Positions 9,157 through 18,388 of a stretch of 64,000 nt of DNA are shown in pieces. The notes under the pieces were generated by a model, which was not told the DNA's origin, made no database searches, and worked only from the letters and a program-made list of their open reading frames with translations. This stretch comes from Deinococcus aerophilus. Lineage in GTDB: Bacteria; Deinococcota; Deinococci; Deinococcales; Deinococcaceae. Each line of letters opens with the position of its first letter. The first letter of the stretch is position 1. The stretch covers positions 1 through 64,000 of the forward strand of contig NZ_BMOM01000011.1 in NCBI RefSeq assembly GCF_014647075.1. The letters are read 5' to 3'. A program made the translations under genes and the position numbers.

Positions 9157-10549
9157 GGCCATCGTGGTCGGTGCCGGGCAGGCGGGTGTGCCGCTGGCGC
9201 GTGATCTGGCGGGCGCCGGCTGGAGGGTCACGCTGATCGAGCGGGAGCATGTGGGCGGAACCTGTGTCAACGAGGGCTGCACCCCGACCAAGGCCATGAT
9301 TGCCAGCGCCCACGCCGCCCATGTGGCCCGCAGTTCCGGTGAGCTGGGTGTTCACGTTCAGAGCGTCCGCACCGATCTGGGGCAGATTGTGGACCGGGTG
9401 CAGGGCATCGTCACGGAGTTCCGGGAGGGCAGTGAGGCGGGTCTGAAGAAGGCCGGAGTTGAACTGCTTGCCGGGGAAGCCCGCTTCAGTGGGCCCCGCG
9501 AAGTGCAGGTCAGTCTGAATGACGGTGGACAGCGGCAGCTGCGTGCCGACTACGTGTTCATCAATGTGGGCGCGCGGCCCCGCTGGCCCGAGCTGCCGGG
9601 GGTGCATGAGGTGGGGGCACTGACCTCGAAAGAAATTCTGCACCTGCGCGAGTTGCCCTCCCATCTGCTGATTCTGGGCGGCGGGTATATCAGCCTGGAA
9701 TTCGCACAGATGTATGTGCGCCTGGGCAGCCGCGTGACCGTCGTGGAGACGGGAGAGCGTCTGCTGCCCCGCGAGGACCCGGATGTGGTGGCGGCGCTGC
9801 GCGCGGTGCTGGAGGCGGAGGGCGTCGGGTTCCTGCTGGGGGCACAGGCCGTGCAGACCCGGCGCGAGGGCGGGGAGGTCGTGCTGGAGGTCCGGCAGGG
9901 CGATGAAGCGCGAACCCTGAGCGGCTCGCATCTGCTGGTCGCGGTGGGCCGCGTTCCCAATACCGAGCACCTGAATGTGGAGGCGACGGGCGCCAAACTC
10001 GACCGACACGGCGCGGTTGGAGTGGACGGGCACTTGCGGGCCGCTGAGGGGGTGTATGCGCTGGGCGACGTGAAGGGCGGGCCGGCCTTCACGCACATTT
10101 CGTATGACGACCACCGCATCGTGCGTGACGCCCTGCTGCGGGGCACCGAGCGGTCCTATCACGACCGCCCGGTGCCCTACACCCTGTTCACCGATCCACA
10201 GCTGGGCCGGGTGGGGCTGGCCCGGCAGGACGCATGTTCGCTGGGCCGCCCGACGCGGGTCTATACCCTGCCGATGTCCAGCGTGGCCCGCGCCATCGAG
10301 ACGAACGCCACCGCCGGGATGATGCGGGCCGTGGTTGACGATGCCAGTGATCTGCTGCTCGGCGTGACCGTGCTGGGCACAGAGGGGGGAGAGGTCATGA
10401 GCGCCCTGCAACTCGCCATGATGGGCGGCCTGAGCGCCTCGGACCTGCGCGGCGCCACCCTGGCCCACCCGACCCTGTGCGAGTCCATCAACAACCTCTT
10501 TATGAGCACGCCGGAAACGCTGGACGGCCAGGACGACCCCAGCACCTGA
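9149..10549 (+). CDS. FAD-dependent pyridine nucleotide-disulfide oxidoreductase (MerA/Lpd-like)
   Basis: A 466-residue class I flavoprotein disulfide reductase. It shows an N-terminal FAD Rossmann motif (VVGAGQAGVPLARDL), redox-active cysteines in GGTCVNEGCTPTKAMIASA (CxxxxC), an NAD(P) Rossmann motif (ILGGGYISLEFAQM), the second FAD motif (VYALGDVKGG), and a C-terminal dimer domain ending AHPTLCESINNLF with the His-Glu pair. It lacks an N-terminal heavy-metal domain and C-terminal vicinal cysteines, so it is probably not a true mercuric reductase. A soluble thiol or quinone reductase is more likely. It follows an OsmC protein. Confidence 0.85.
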   Translation: MPEAIVVGAGQAGVPLARDLAGAGWRVTLIEREHVGGTCVNEGCTPTKAMIASAHAAHVARSSGELGVHVQSVRTDLGQIVDRVQGIVTEFREGSEAGLKKAGVELLAGEARFSGPREVQVSLNDGGQRQLRADYVFINVGARPRWPELPGVHEVGALTSKEILHLRELPSHLLILGGGYISLEFAQMYVRLGSRVTVVETGERLLPREDPDVVAALRAVLEAEGVGFLLGAQAVQTRREGGEVVLEVRQGDEARTLSGSHLLVAVGRVPNTEHLNVEATGAKLDRHGAVGVDGHLRAAEGVYALGDVKGGPAFTHISYDDHRIVRDALLRGTERSYHDRPVPYTLFTDPQLGRVGLARQDACSLGRPTRVYTLPMSSVARAIETNATAGMMRAVVDDASDLLLGVTVLGTEGGEVMSALQLAMMGGLSASDLRGATLAHPTLCESINNLFMSTPETLDGQDDPST

Positions 10550-10609
10550 GCCCCGGCGCCGGCTGCAGACGCAAAGCCCCGTTCCAGGTTCCAGTCATCC
10601 CGGCTGCGG

Positions 10610-12706
10610 TCACGGCACCTGCTGGGACTGTTCCGCCGCCGTGTCCGTTTCGCGCTGCGCCCGCACGCGGTACACCTCGCGCATGTGGTCCAGCTCTCCC
10701 AGACAGGGCTGCTGCTCCGCGAGCGGAAGTGCGCTGAGGCGGTCACCCAGCGTCACGCACCAGCGGGCGGCGAACATGCGTTTGACGGCGTTGAGGCCGG
10801 GGCCATAGCCCTCGCCGCCGTTCTGGAAGAAGGCCACCACCGCAAAGGTCGGGTTGCCGACTGGACCGTAACCCTCGTACCACGCGTGGGTGTAGGCGTA
10901 TCCCTTGTCGGGCCGCGCGCTGATGCCGTTCTCGGCGGTGCCGGTCTTGCCGGCCGTGGGTACCGGAAACAGGTTTGGCCCCAGCTTGGTGCTCGCCGTG
11001 CCGCCGGGAATGGAGGTGGTCCAGTGCATGCCTTCCTTGATGAACCGGAAGATCTCGGTGTTGCCGTTACGGACGACGCTGATCGGCTGGGAGCGCGGCG
11101 GGGCCTTGCCATCCACGGCCTGAACCACGGTCAGCGGGCGCTGCTGGCCCTCGTTGATGATTGTGGACATCACGCGCGCCACCTGGGCGGGCGTGACGAG
11201 CACGTCGCCCTGGCCGATGCTCATGTTCAGGCCTGACCCGGCGTACCACGGCGCGGCGGGGGTGCTGTAGTCGTCTATGTCGGTGAGCAGACCGGTCTTC
11301 TCGCCCACGATCTCCAGTCCGGTGGGCCGGTTGTAGCCCAGTTCGGTCAGGCGGGACTTGAGCTGGCGCGAGTAGACCCCCGGCGTGGCCCGCACCGCCG
11401 AGTCGTAGAACCACGGGTTGCACGAGAAGGCGATGGCCTTGCGGGCGTCCACCATGCCCAAGTTGGTGTGTGACCAGTTGTTGAAGCGCGCCCGCCCGAA
11501 GTAGTACGTCGGCGCGCACGACAGCGAGAAGTTGCCCCAGCGCTCGACGTACATCAGGGCGCTGGCAATCTTGAACACGCTGCCGGGGTTGTAGGCCTGC
11601 AGCGCCCGGTTGCTGGTCACGGCGTCCAGCGCGGCGTCCTTGCGGTTGGGGTCAATGGCCCAGTTCTTGGCCACCGGGTCGGGACTGGGCACCCGCGAGA
11701 ACCAGTTGGGGTCATACGCCGGGCTGGAGGCCATCGCCAGCACCTCGTTCGTGCGCGGGTCAATGGCAATGACTGCGCCGCGGGTGAACGGCTCGGGGGG
11801 CTTGCCGTACTTGCTGCGCCCCTCGTTCACGTCCACCAAGCCCTGCCTCAGGGCGTCCTCGGCGGCCCGTTGCAGGCGGCTGTCGATGGTGAGCAGCACG
11901 TCCTGGCCGCGCTGGCCGGGGTCGATCACGCGCTGGGTCAGGGGGCGCCCGGTCGCCGTGACCTCGCGGCGCAGCACGCCGTTCTTGCCCTCCAGCGTCT
12001 TTTGCAGGCTGTATTCCAGGCCCGAGCGGCCCACCAGGTCGCCCACGGTGTACCCGTCCTCCTTAACCTGACGGTCGTCGGCCTCCTGCACGTAGCCCAG
12101 CAGGTGCGCGGCCATCTTGCCCTGCGGATAGATGCGCTCGACACGCTCGCGCAGTTCCAGACTGGGGACGAGCACGGTGTACTCGTACAGCGCGGCCAGC
12201 CGGTCCTGCGGGACGTTGCGGGCCAGCACGGTCTCGGCCTCCTTGTGAAAGTTCGGTTCGCGGGGCTGGCCCGCCACGAGCACGTCTGGTTTGATACCCG
12301 CGAGGTACACGATCTTGTCCCAGGCGGGCAGCGGCGTGGCTCGGTCGGCGGCCTTGCGTCCGGTGTACACCAGGTCGACGGCCAGCCGGTTGGTGGCGAG
12401 CAGCAGGCCGTCACGGGTGCGAATCTCACCGCGCAGGGCGCGGATCACCTCGTCGCGCTGGAAGTTGCTCGCCGACTGCACCGCGTACTGCCCGTGCTGC
12501 GTGACCTGCAGCGTGAACAGCCGCGCGCCCAGTCCGAGCAGGCCCACGCTCAGGGCCAGGGCCAGCCAGCCCACCCGGCCCTTGCCGTGGCCGACCGTGC
12601 GCACCCCGGACAGAGAACCGCCGGCCCCCTCGCGCCGGGGACCCACGCGGCGCTGGCGGCCCCGCGGATTCAGGGGGGGATGCAGGGGGCGTTCGGCGCG
12701 GCTCAC
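10610..12706 (-). CDS. mrdA: Penicillin-binding protein 2 (elongasome transpeptidase)
   Basis: A 698-residue class B PBP that cross-links peptidoglycan during side-wall growth. It has one N-terminal TM (about residues 40-60), a pedestal/dimerisation domain, then the transpeptidase with Ser376 in SVFK, Ser428 in SCN, and Lys587 in KTGT. The open frame extends further upstream, but a GTG at 12706 preceded by GAGGAGA overlaps the mreD stop as GTGA. Last gene of the deoC-maf-mreC-mreD-mrdA operon. It is somewhat longer than E. coli PBP2 (633), mainly from a basic cytoplasmic N-terminus and insertions in the catalytic domain. No rodA follows here. Confidence 0.93.
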   Translation of the reverse strand: MSRAERPLHPPLNPRGRQRRVGPRREGAGGSLSGVRTVGHGKGRVGWLALALSVGLLGLGARLFTLQVTQHGQYAVQSASNFQRDEVIRALRGEIRTRDGLLLATNRLAVDLVYTGRKAADRATPLPAWDKIVYLAGIKPDVLVAGQPREPNFHKEAETVLARNVPQDRLAALYEYTVLVPSLELRERVERIYPQGKMAAHLLGYVQEADDRQVKEDGYTVGDLVGRSGLEYSLQKTLEGKNGVLRREVTATGRPLTQRVIDPGQRGQDVLLTIDSRLQRAAEDALRQGLVDVNEGRSKYGKPPEPFTRGAVIAIDPRTNEVLAMASSPAYDPNWFSRVPSPDPVAKNWAIDPNRKDAALDAVTSNRALQAYNPGSVFKIASALMYVERWGNFSLSCAPTYYFGRARFNNWSHTNLGMVDARKAIAFSCNPWFYDSAVRATPGVYSRQLKSRLTELGYNRPTGLEIVGEKTGLLTDIDDYSTPAAPWYAGSGLNMSIGQGDVLVTPAQVARVMSTIINEGQQRPLTVVQAVDGKAPPRSQPISVVRNGNTEIFRFIKEGMHWTTSIPGGTASTKLGPNLFPVPTAGKTGTAENGISARPDKGYAYTHAWYEGYGPVGNPTFAVVAFFQNGGEGYGPGLNAVKRMFAARWCVTLGDRLSALPLAEQQPCLGELDHMREVYRVRAQRETDTAAEQSQQVP

Positions 12707-13275
12707 GACAGGTTCTCCTCGGCTCCGGAGCGGGGACCAAAACCCCACCCCACAACGCGTTCCCACAGCGGAAACACCAGCAGTGTACCCACGAACAGCA
12801 GCGGAACGGTGGCCTGGAGCAGCTTTACGGTCACGAGGTCCGAACGCAGCCAGTACGTCAGGAAACCAAAGACCAGCCATTGCCCGGCCACGGCGCTGAG
12901 CACCGTCAGCACGGCCTGGAAGATGCCCGAATCGGCGAAGTAGCGCCGGATCATCAGCACCAGCAGCGCTCCGCCCGCCACGCCCGCCGCGTGCAGGCCC
13001 AGGACTCCGCCGCCCAGCAGGTCCTGGCCCAGTCCCACCCCGTAGGCGGCGACCAGCGCCCACGCCGGGTTCAGGCGCCACGCCAGCGCCGCCCCGGTGA
13101 GCAGGAACAGGTCGGGGGCAGGGAGGCCGGCCGCGTCGGCCAGCCGCGACAGCAGACCCTGCGCGGCGACGAGCAAGGCGGCGTAAACCACCGCCCGCAG
13201 CCAGCGCCCCGGCCCGCCCCGCTGCGGCAGGCGGTAGGCGGGTGAGGGCGCGCGGCCCAGCATTCCCCGTCTCAC
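12703..13275 (-). CDS. mreD: Rod shape-determining protein MreD
   Basis: A 190-residue integral membrane protein with about five hydrophobic segments and a basic N-terminus (MRRGMLGRAPSPAYRLPQRG). Family: MreD, a partner of MreC and PBP2 in the cell-elongation complex. It starts with GTG overlapping the mreC stop (GTGA) and ends overlapping the mrdA GTG in the same way. An alternative ATG lies at 13263. Sequence conservation in this family is low, and the assignment rests on topology, length and position. Confidence 0.85.
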   Translation of the reverse strand: MRRGMLGRAPSPAYRLPQRGGPGRWLRAVVYAALLVAAQGLLSRLADAAGLPAPDLFLLTGAALAWRLNPAWALVAAYGVGLGQDLLGGGVLGLHAAGVAGGALLVLMIRRYFADSGIFQAVLTVLSAVAGQWLVFGFLTYWLRSDLVTVKLLQATVPLLFVGTLLVFPLWERVVGWGFGPRSGAEENLS

Positions 13276-14054
13276 AGGCCCTCCAGGATGGTCACGTCTT
13301 CCACGGTGCCCACGTCCACGGCGGGCCGAACGATCACCGCGCGGTTCACGTCGTTCGGGCCCAGCGGCAGCACCTTTTCCACGGTGCCCACCCGCACGCC
13401 CACCGGGTACACGCCGCCCAGGCTGCTGGTGACCAGCACGTCGCCGGGCTTGACCGGCACGCCGCGCGAGAACTCGGCCTGCAGACGGTCCGGCGGCACG
13501 CCGCGCGCCAGCCCGCGCCCGCCGCCGCCGCCCTGCAGGGTTACCCCCACGGTGCTCTCGGGGTCCACCAGGGCGATCACCGTGGCCTGGGAGGCGCTGA
13601 CCGACGTGATCTGCCCGACCAGTCCGCCGGGTACCGTGACCGGCATGCGGATACGCACGCCGTCGCGCGTGCCGCGGTTGAGGGTCAGGCGGGCAAGAAG
13701 GGGGCTGGGGTCCACGGCAATCACCTGCGCGATGCCCAGCGCGTTGGGGGCCTGCGTGCGGGTGATGATCTCCAGCTGGCGCAGGCGTCCAGCCTCGCGG
13801 GTGAGCAGTTCGTTGCGCTGGCGCAGCACGTCATTTTCCTGGCGCAGCCGCGCGACCTCGGCCCCCAGATCACGTTCCCGGGTCAGCGCGGTGTACGCGC
13901 GGCGCAGCGTGTCGGCCGCCGTCATGCCCACCCGGTTCACCGGCACGGTCGCCGAGCGCAGCGCCGCGGGCGGCACCACCTGAAAACGGGTCAGGACCAT
14001 GCTGAGCAGCAGCAACCCCGCGAAGACCAGACCCAGCCGTCCCCACGCCGTCAC
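13272..14054 (-). CDS. mreC: Rod shape-determining protein MreC
   Basis: A 260-residue protein with a single N-terminal TM (residues about 5-25, LGLVFAGLLLLSMVL), a coiled coil (about 55-95, repeated RLRQEN and RQLE heptads), then the two beta-barrel MreC domain (VIAVDPSPLLARLTLNRG, GLVGQITSVSASQATV). It scaffolds the elongasome in the periplasm. The frame is open to 14111, but the GTG at 14054 overlapping the maf stop as GTGA matches the other junctions in this operon and gives the usual N-terminus. Confidence 0.9.
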   Translation of the reverse strand: MTAWGRLGLVFAGLLLLSMVLTRFQVVPPAALRSATVPVNRVGMTAADTLRRAYTALTRERDLGAEVARLRQENDVLRQRNELLTREAGRLRQLEIITRTQAPNALGIAQVIAVDPSPLLARLTLNRGTRDGVRIRMPVTVPGGLVGQITSVSASQATVIALVDPESTVGVTLQGGGGGRGLARGVPPDRLQAEFSRGVPVKPGDVLVTSSLGGVYPVGVRVGTVEKVLPLGPNDVNRAVIVRPAVDVGTVEDVTILEGL

Positions 14055-14683
14055 GCCGGGGTGGTCTCCGCCCCGGTTCGCGGCGCCCCCGCGTGTTCCA
14101 CCGTGCCCCATACCGGAACCCCGTGGGCACGCAGCAGCCCGATCACCACCGACAGCGGAAAGCCCACCACGTTGGAATATTCACCGTCCAGGCGCGAGAT
14201 CAGCGCCATGCCCAGGCCCTGTGCGCCGTAGCCTCCCGCCTTGTCCAGTCCCTCGCCGGAGCGGGCATAGAATGCCGTCTCGGTTTCGTTCAGGACGCGG
14301 AAGGTGACGTCGGTGCGGGCCACCGCAGCGTGTTCCGCGCCGCCATGAAAGGCCGCCACCCCGGTAAACACCTGATGGGTCCGCCCCGAGAGCCGGCGCA
14401 GAAAGGCGGCGTTCTCGGCGGCGTCCCGCGGCTTGGCGAGGAGGGCATCGTCCACCGCCACCACCGTATCGGCGGCGAGAACCAGGGCAGTTCTGTTCAG
14501 CGCAGCCACGCTCCGGCCCTTGCGCAGGGCGAGTTCAGCGGCCAGCCGCGCCGGATCGGTTTCAGGGCTGTCCTCGTCCTCGCCGCTGACCTGCACCCGG
14601 AACGCCACCCCCAGCTGGGTCAGTAGTTCGTGTCGCCGGGGACTGCCGGAGGCCAGCACGACCTCGGGCACAGCGGGCGTCAT
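14051..14683 (-). CDS. maf: Maf nucleoside triphosphate pyrophosphatase
   Basis: A 210-residue Maf/HAM1-superfamily protein that hydrolyses dTTP/UTP or modified nucleotides to monophosphates as house-cleaning. It shows the N-terminal signature VLASGSPRRHELLTQLG, the EDEDSPETDP acidic segment, KGRSVAAL, and LAADTVVAVDDALLAKPRD. maf next to mreCD is a conserved bacterial neighbourhood. The ATG at 14683 overlaps the deoC stop by one base (TGATG); a TTG lies one codon upstream. Confidence 0.93.
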   Translation of the reverse strand: MTPAVPEVVLASGSPRRHELLTQLGVAFRVQVSGEDEDSPETDPARLAAELALRKGRSVAALNRTALVLAADTVVAVDDALLAKPRDAAENAAFLRRLSGRTHQVFTGVAAFHGGAEHAAVARTDVTFRVLNETETAFYARSGEGLDKAGGYGAQGLGMALISRLDGEYSNVVGFPLSVVIGLLRAHGVPVWGTVEHAGAPRTGAETTPA

Positions 14684-15345
14684 CAATAGCCCTCGCCGCT
14701 GCGCTCGCCCGCCACCAGCGCCACACCGCCCGAGGTGCCCAGACGGTCGGCTCCGGCCTCGATCATGGCGCGGGCATCCTCGGCGCTGCGGACACCGCCC
14801 GCCGCCTTGATCTTTGCGCGCCCGGCGATAACCTCGCGCATCAGCCGCACGTCGTCCAGGGTCGCGCCACCGGTGCCAAATCCGGTGCTCGTCTTCACGT
14901 AGTCCGCGCCGCCCAGCACGGCGGCCTCGGTCGCGCCGCGCTTCTGTTCGTCATTGAGGTAGCACGTCTCGATAATCACCTTGAGGACGTGTTCGGGGAT
15001 GGCCTGACGCACCGCGCGCACGTCGGCCTGCACGGTGTCCCAGTCTCCGGCGAGCGCCGCACCGATGTGGATCACCATGTCCACCTCGTCGGCCCCGGCC
15101 TCGACGCTCAGGCGGGCCTCCACGGCTTTCTGGCCGGCCGTCACGGCTCCCAGCGGGAAGCCGCACACGGTGGCGACCCGCACGCCGCTGCCCTCCAGTT
15201 CGGCGCGGGCCTGCGGCACATAGACCGGGTTGACGCATACGGCGTAAAAGGCGTTTTCACGGGCCTCGCGGCACAGCCCGGTGATGTCGGCGGGCGTGGC
15301 AGTGGCTTTCAGCAGGGTGTGGTCAATGTAGGGAGCGAGCTTCAC
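14683..15345 (-). CDS. deoC: Deoxyribose-phosphate aldolase
   Basis: A 220-residue class I aldolase that splits 2-deoxyribose-5-phosphate to glyceraldehyde-3-phosphate and acetaldehyde. The TIM-barrel signatures are IDHTLLKATAT, CVNPVYVPQAR, EVDMVIHIGAAL, VIIETCYL and the Schiff-base lysine in DYVKTSTGFG. The start is GTG, 6 nt after a TATGCT -10 box, so deoC probably heads a leaderless operon with maf-mreC-mreD-mrdA. Coupling a nucleoside-salvage gene to cell-wall genes is unusual. Confidence 0.95.
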   Translation of the reverse strand: MKLAPYIDHTLLKATATPADITGLCREARENAFYAVCVNPVYVPQARAELEGSGVRVATVCGFPLGAVTAGQKAVEARLSVEAGADEVDMVIHIGAALAGDWDTVQADVRAVRQAIPEHVLKVIIETCYLNDEQKRGATEAAVLGGADYVKTSTGFGTGGATLDDVRLMREVIAGRAKIKAAGGVRSAEDARAMIEAGADRLGTSGGVALVAGERSGEGY

Positions 15346-15351
15346 GCTCCC

Positions 15352-15357
15352 AGCATA
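15352..15357 (-). promoter_or_regulatory. -10 box of the deoC-maf-mreCD-mrdA operon
   Basis: TATGCT on the minus strand, 6 nt before the deoC GTG. The predicted transcript is leaderless. Confidence 0.5.
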
Positions 15358-15427
15358 CGGGGGGGTGGGCTGAGAAATGCGCGGAAAGGCTGCGGATGTG
15401 GCGGCCGCTGCCGGGGTCGGGAGGCGT

Positions 15428-15433
15428 TACCCT
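15428..15433 (+). promoter_or_regulatory. -10 box of bcp (leaderless)
   Basis: TACCCT ends 6 nt before the ATG at 15440. It is divergent from the deoC promoter. Confidence 0.4.
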
Positions 15434-15439
15434 GGGCAC

Positions 15440-15986
<547 letters not shown>

Positions 15987-15994
<8 letters not shown>

Positions 15995-16670
15995 CCTGGA
16001 ACCCCTGAAGAAGGAGGCCGCCCTGCGCGCCGCCGGTCTGGTCGAGAGTGGAATGCGCGTGGGCCTGGGCACCGGCAGCACCGCAAAGTACGCCATCGAG
16101 GAAATCGGGCGCCGGCTCGCGACGGGGGAACTGCGCGGGGTGGTGGGGGTGTCCACCAGTGAGGCGAGCACCGTGCTGGCGCGCGAGGTCGGCATTCCGG
16201 TGGAGCCGCTCGACCCCCGGCTCCTTGACCTCGCCATAGACGGTGCGGACGAGATCGCCCCCAACCTCGACCTGATCAAGGGGCTGGGCGGCGCCTTGCT
16301 GCGCGAGAAGCTGACCGAGGTGCAGGCCCGGCGGCTGATCATCATCGCCGACCACAGCAAGGTGGTTTCGCGCCTGGGCGAGAAGGCACCGCTGCCGGTC
16401 GAGATTGCGCCCTTCGGGTTTCTCAGCACCATTGAGCGGCTGCGCCGGATCGTGCCGGGCGGACGCCTGCGCCAGCCCGGCACGCAGCCCTACGTCACCG
16501 ACAACGGCAACTACATCTATGACGCCCAGCTGCCGGCGCAGGGCGACATTGCCGCGCTGGAGCGAGAGCTCAAGGGCACGCTGGGGGTGGTGGAAACCGG
16601 GCTGTTCCTGGGCATGGCCGAGCGCGCCTTTGTGGCGTCTCCAGAGGGCGTGCGCGAGCTGACCCGCTAA
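15987..16670 (+). CDS. rpiA: Ribose-5-phosphate isomerase A
   Basis: A 227-residue RpiA that interconverts ribose-5-phosphate and ribulose-5-phosphate in the pentose phosphate pathway. Motifs: VGLGTGSTAKYAIEEIG (phosphate loop), DLAIDGADEIAPNLDLIKG (catalytic Asp), GGALLREK, and TDNGNYIYD. The GTG start lies inside the end of bcp, indicating co-transcription. Confidence 0.96.
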
Positions 16671-16673
16671 GCT
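16668..16673 (+). promoter_or_regulatory. -10 box of the PIG-L gene (leaderless)
   Basis: TAAGCT overlaps the rpiA stop codon and ends 6 nt before the GTG at 16680. Confidence 0.3.
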
Positions 16674-16679
16674 CGGACC

Positions 16680-17696
<1,017 letters not shown>

Positions 17697-17806
17697 CGGC
17701 AGCCGCAAAATGAACGCTGGCCCCTGCTGTTCTGGGTGCACAGAAGGTCAAGCCTTCCTAAGGTTTCCCCGTGGGAAATCTTTCCGTTGGGCCGGAGGGG
17801 GGTCCC

Positions 17807-17812
17807 TAGACT
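17807..17812 (+). promoter_or_regulatory. -10 box upstream of the GMC operon
   Basis: TAGACT followed by 7 nt and an ATG at 17820 that opens a 13-codon ORF. No clear -35. Confidence 0.4.
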
Positions 17813-17819
17813 GCCGGAC

Positions 17820-17861
17820 ATGTCCTCTCCTTCCCTGCTTCGCCGGACGTCCGCGCCATGA
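17820..17861 (+). CDS. Leaderless mini-ORF (MSSPSLLRRTSAP) coupled to the GMC subunit
   Basis: Thirteen codons plus stop, starting 7 nt after TAGACT and ending so that its TGA overlaps the next gene's ATG (ATGA). The next gene has no independent -10 box at leaderless distance and no SD, so it may rely on coupling. It has no known family. Confidence 0.4.
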   Translation: MSSPSLLRRTSAP

Positions 17862-18388
17862 CGCAGGCCGAACGCGAGGCCATTCTCGAGTTGCTGAACT
17901 CCCCGCAGGTCACCGGCCCGACCCGCCGCGCCCTGCAAGAGCGGCTGGACGCCCGCTTTGTACGCGAGTTCTTTGACGAGACCGGGTTCGCCCGCTTGCG
18001 GGCCGTGGCCACCCGCCTCGTGCCCCACGACCCGGCCGAGATCGATCTGGCGGGCATGGTGGACCACCGCCTGCACGCGGGGAGCGGCGACGGTTGGCGC
18101 TACGCGGACGCGCCGCCGGACGGCGAGGCGTACCGCCGGCTCCTGCGCGCGCTGCCACAGGCCTTTGAGACGCTGGCCCCCGAGGCCCAGGACGCTGCGC
18201 TGCAAGACGTCCAGTCTGCCCATCCGCGCGCCTTTGAGGACCTGCTCGCCGAGCTGACCGAGGGGTTCATGGCCCACCCGCTGACGCAGTACCGCTTCGG
18301 CTACGTCGGGTTTGCCGACGCCCAGGGCTGGCTCCACGTCGGCCCCGGCGAACTCGAACCCTGGGAGGAACACCATGGACCGCGCTGA
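17858..18388 (+). CDS. Gluconate 2-dehydrogenase subunit 3-like protein
   Basis: A 176-residue soluble protein of the small-subunit family (gluconate 2-dehydrogenase subunit 3) that partners GMC flavoprotein dehydrogenases. Its visible features are ATRLVPHDPAEIDLAGMVDH near residue 50 and FRFGYVGFADAQGW-like C-terminal text. The usual Tat signal peptide is absent. It overlaps the GMC gene by 14 nt, so the two are likely co-expressed and form a complex. No cytochrome c subunit is nearby. Confidence 0.75.
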   Translation: MTQAEREAILELLNSPQVTGPTRRALQERLDARFVREFFDETGFARLRAVATRLVPHDPAEIDLAGMVDHRLHAGSGDGWRYADAPPDGEAYRRLLRALPQAFETLAPEAQDAALQDVQSAHPRAFEDLLAELTEGFMAHPLTQYRFGYVGFADAQGWLHVGPGELEPWEEHHGPR

